DNA of 25,020 nucleotides from an uncultured Chitinophagaceae bacterium. Its GTDB lineage: Bacteria; Bacteroidota; Bacteroidia; Chitinophagales; Chitinophagaceae. Below are positions 24,102-25,020 of the stretch, in pieces. The notes beneath the pieces are model-generated. The model saw only the letters and a list, made by a program, of their open reading frames with translations. It ran no database searches and was not told where the DNA came from. Where the stretch lies: positions 1 through 25,020 of the forward strand of contig CALKVC010000250.1 in NCBI GenBank assembly GCA_937996595.1. Direction: 5' to 3'. Both the position numbers and the translations under genes were made by a program. Each line of letters opens with the position of its first letter. Within the stretch, counting starts at the first letter, position 1.

Positions 24102-24665
24102 ATGAATAAACTGCTTCAAATTGACAGGCAACTCTTCCAGGTCATCAACGCCAGGTGGAGCAATGATTTTCTCGACTTCCTGTTGCCATTTTTAAGGAAT
24201 TCCCATTTCTGGTATCCCTTATACCTTTTCCTGTTGCTGTTTGCATTTGCCAATATCCCTAAAAACAAAGGCTGGTGGCTGTTATTTGCAGCAGGCACCG
24301 TTATCTTATCTAATTTCATCAGCAGCGACCTGATCAAGGAAAATATTTTCAGGATAAGGCCATGCAATGATGCCAGCCTGGCAGACAATATCCGGGTTCT
24401 GGTTACTTACAGGCCGCAGAGTTCCAGTTTCACTTCATCCCATGCCGTTAACCATTTTGCATTGGCTGCTTTCTTTTTCGGAACATTAAAAAAGTATATG
24501 GGAAACTGGGCTTATCTCTTCTTTGCCTGGGCAATGGCAATCTGTTATGCACAGGTGTATGTAGGGGTGCATTTTCCCCTGGATGTGATATGCGGAGGGC
24601 TTATTGGTTTAGTTTTAGGATATTTGCCGGCAAGAGCTTACAACAACAATTACCAACAGGTATAA
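24102..24665 (+). CDS. PAP2-family membrane phosphatase
   Basis: 187 residues with about five membrane helices. The three PAP2 motifs can be traced. Motif 1 is KENIFRIRP (K79, R86, P87). Motif 2 is FTSSHA with H114 in place of the usual PSGH. Motif 3 is AQVYVGVHFPLD (H157, D161), where Q151 replaces the usual arginine of the SRxxxxxHxxxD pattern. The catalytic histidines and aspartate are kept. Family members hydrolyse undecaprenyl pyrophosphate, phosphatidate or lipid A phosphates at the outer face of the inner membrane. It forms an operon with the next gene (4-bp gap) and is divergent from the sulfatase-fold pair, so an envelope lipid-phosphate role is plausible. Confidence 0.9.
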   Translation: MNKLLQIDRQLFQVINARWSNDFLDFLLPFLRNSHFWYPLYLFLLLFAFANIPKNKGWWLLFAAGTVILSNFISSDLIKENIFRIRPCNDASLADNIRVLVTYRPQSSSFTSSHAVNHFALAAFFFGTLKKYMGNWAYLFFAWAMAICYAQVYVGVHFPLDVICGGLIGLVLGYLPARAYNNNYQQV

Positions 24666-24669
24666 AAAT

Positions 24670-25020
24670 ATGGCTGAAATATTTATTCTATTGTCTCTCA
24701 TTTTCCTGAATGCCTTGTTTACGATGAGTGAAATTGCCCTGGTAAGCGCCCGGAAAGGGAGGCTGGAAAGCCTGGCCAATAAGGGAGACCTGAAGGCAAA
24801 GGCAGCACTGGACCTGGCTGAAAACCCTGAAAAGTTCTTGAGCACTGCCCAGATTGGTATCACCCTTATTTCAATCCTGACGGGTGTATATTCCGGTGAA
24901 AAATTTGGAAAAGACCTGCAGCCACTGCTGGAAAGGTTTGAACCCATTCGGGAATATGCCGGCACCTTAGCTACCAGTATTGTTGTAATCATTGTAACCT
25001 TTCTTTCCATCATTTTCGGA
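24670..25020 (+). CDS. CNNM/CorC-type (DUF21) membrane protein, 3' end beyond window
   Basis: 117 residues without a stop, running off the right edge. It starts MAEIFILLSLIFLNALFTMS and shows the DUF21 pattern: a first membrane helix (about 3-23) ending SEIALVSARKGRLE, an amphipathic stretch, NPEKFLSTAQIGITLISIL entering the second helix (about 58-75), and a third helix from about 99. Full-length relatives (about 420-440 residues) continue with tandem CBS domains and a CorC/HlyC domain and are linked to magnesium or other cation efflux. The ATG lies 4 bp after the PAP2 stop codon, so the two are co-transcribed. The missing part cannot be assessed here. Confidence 0.92.
   Translation, partial: MAEIFILLSLIFLNALFTMSEIALVSARKGRLESLANKGDLKAKAALDLAENPEKFLSTAQIGITLISILTGVYSGEKFGKDLQPLLERFEPIREYAGTLATSIVVIIVTFLSIIFG

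Noticed and set aside
24615..25013. Minus-strand ORF opposite the CNNM-type gene
   Set aside because: The plus strand carries a clear DUF21 protein in this stretch; the opposite frame has no family signature.

Overview
The window looks like one end of an assembled contig from a Bacteroidota genome, probably near the Chitinophagaceae. Supporting signs are a two-component regulator propeller sensor, a T9SS type B (CHU_C) sorting domain, a DUF4407 protein, an M36 metallopeptidase with a dockerin-like tail, start codons without Shine-Dalgarno sequences, and several TAnnTTTG promoter -7 boxes typical of the phylum. The family-level placement is inference. The first 22 bases are residual Illumina adapter, so the real DNA starts at about base 23 and the first gene is cut there.

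Layout. Bases 23-6937 are all on the minus strand: a thioredoxin-like lipo/periplasmic protein, a 1165-residue secreted M36 peptidase, a LuxR-type response regulator, and the truncated propeller sensor that pairs with it. ubiX runs divergently (6981-7541) and converges on a LolA-like gene (7707-8369). A plus-strand block follows: DUF4407 membrane protein, mutS, a T9SS-secreted Ig/PKD protein, and kynA (tryptophan 2,3-dioxygenase). kynA converges on a minus-strand pair, glmM then a cysteine desulfurase. A SAM methyltransferase (19126-19869) is divergent from glmM and converges on two tandem LTA-synthase-like sulfatase-fold membrane enzymes (19904-23947). A PAP2 phosphatase and a truncated CNNM/CorC-type transporter form a plus-strand operon running off the right edge.

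The protein-coding content is mostly housekeeping and envelope functions: DNA repair, amino-sugar and sulfur metabolism, lipoprotein and surface protein export, lipid-phosphate chemistry. I see no defence system, prophage, transposase, CRISPR array, rRNA or tRNA.

The unusual part is between genes. Five different families of short tandem repeats, each in strict 7-bp or 8-bp phase, occupy the gaps, and most of them sit within about 12 bp of a stop codon. The most elaborate are two homologous, same-orientation inverted-repeat elements (9817-10107 and 14879-15106). Each has an octamer-phased GATTTGGA arm, a conserved central core, and a complementary arm in 16-bp phase. They flank the mutS plus T9SS-protein block and end next to the putative promoters of mutS and kynA.

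The longest other gene-free stretch (6151-6427, between the peptidase and the thioredoxin-like gene) is AT-rich and I see nothing specific in it; likewise 8436-8608 and 12785-12873.
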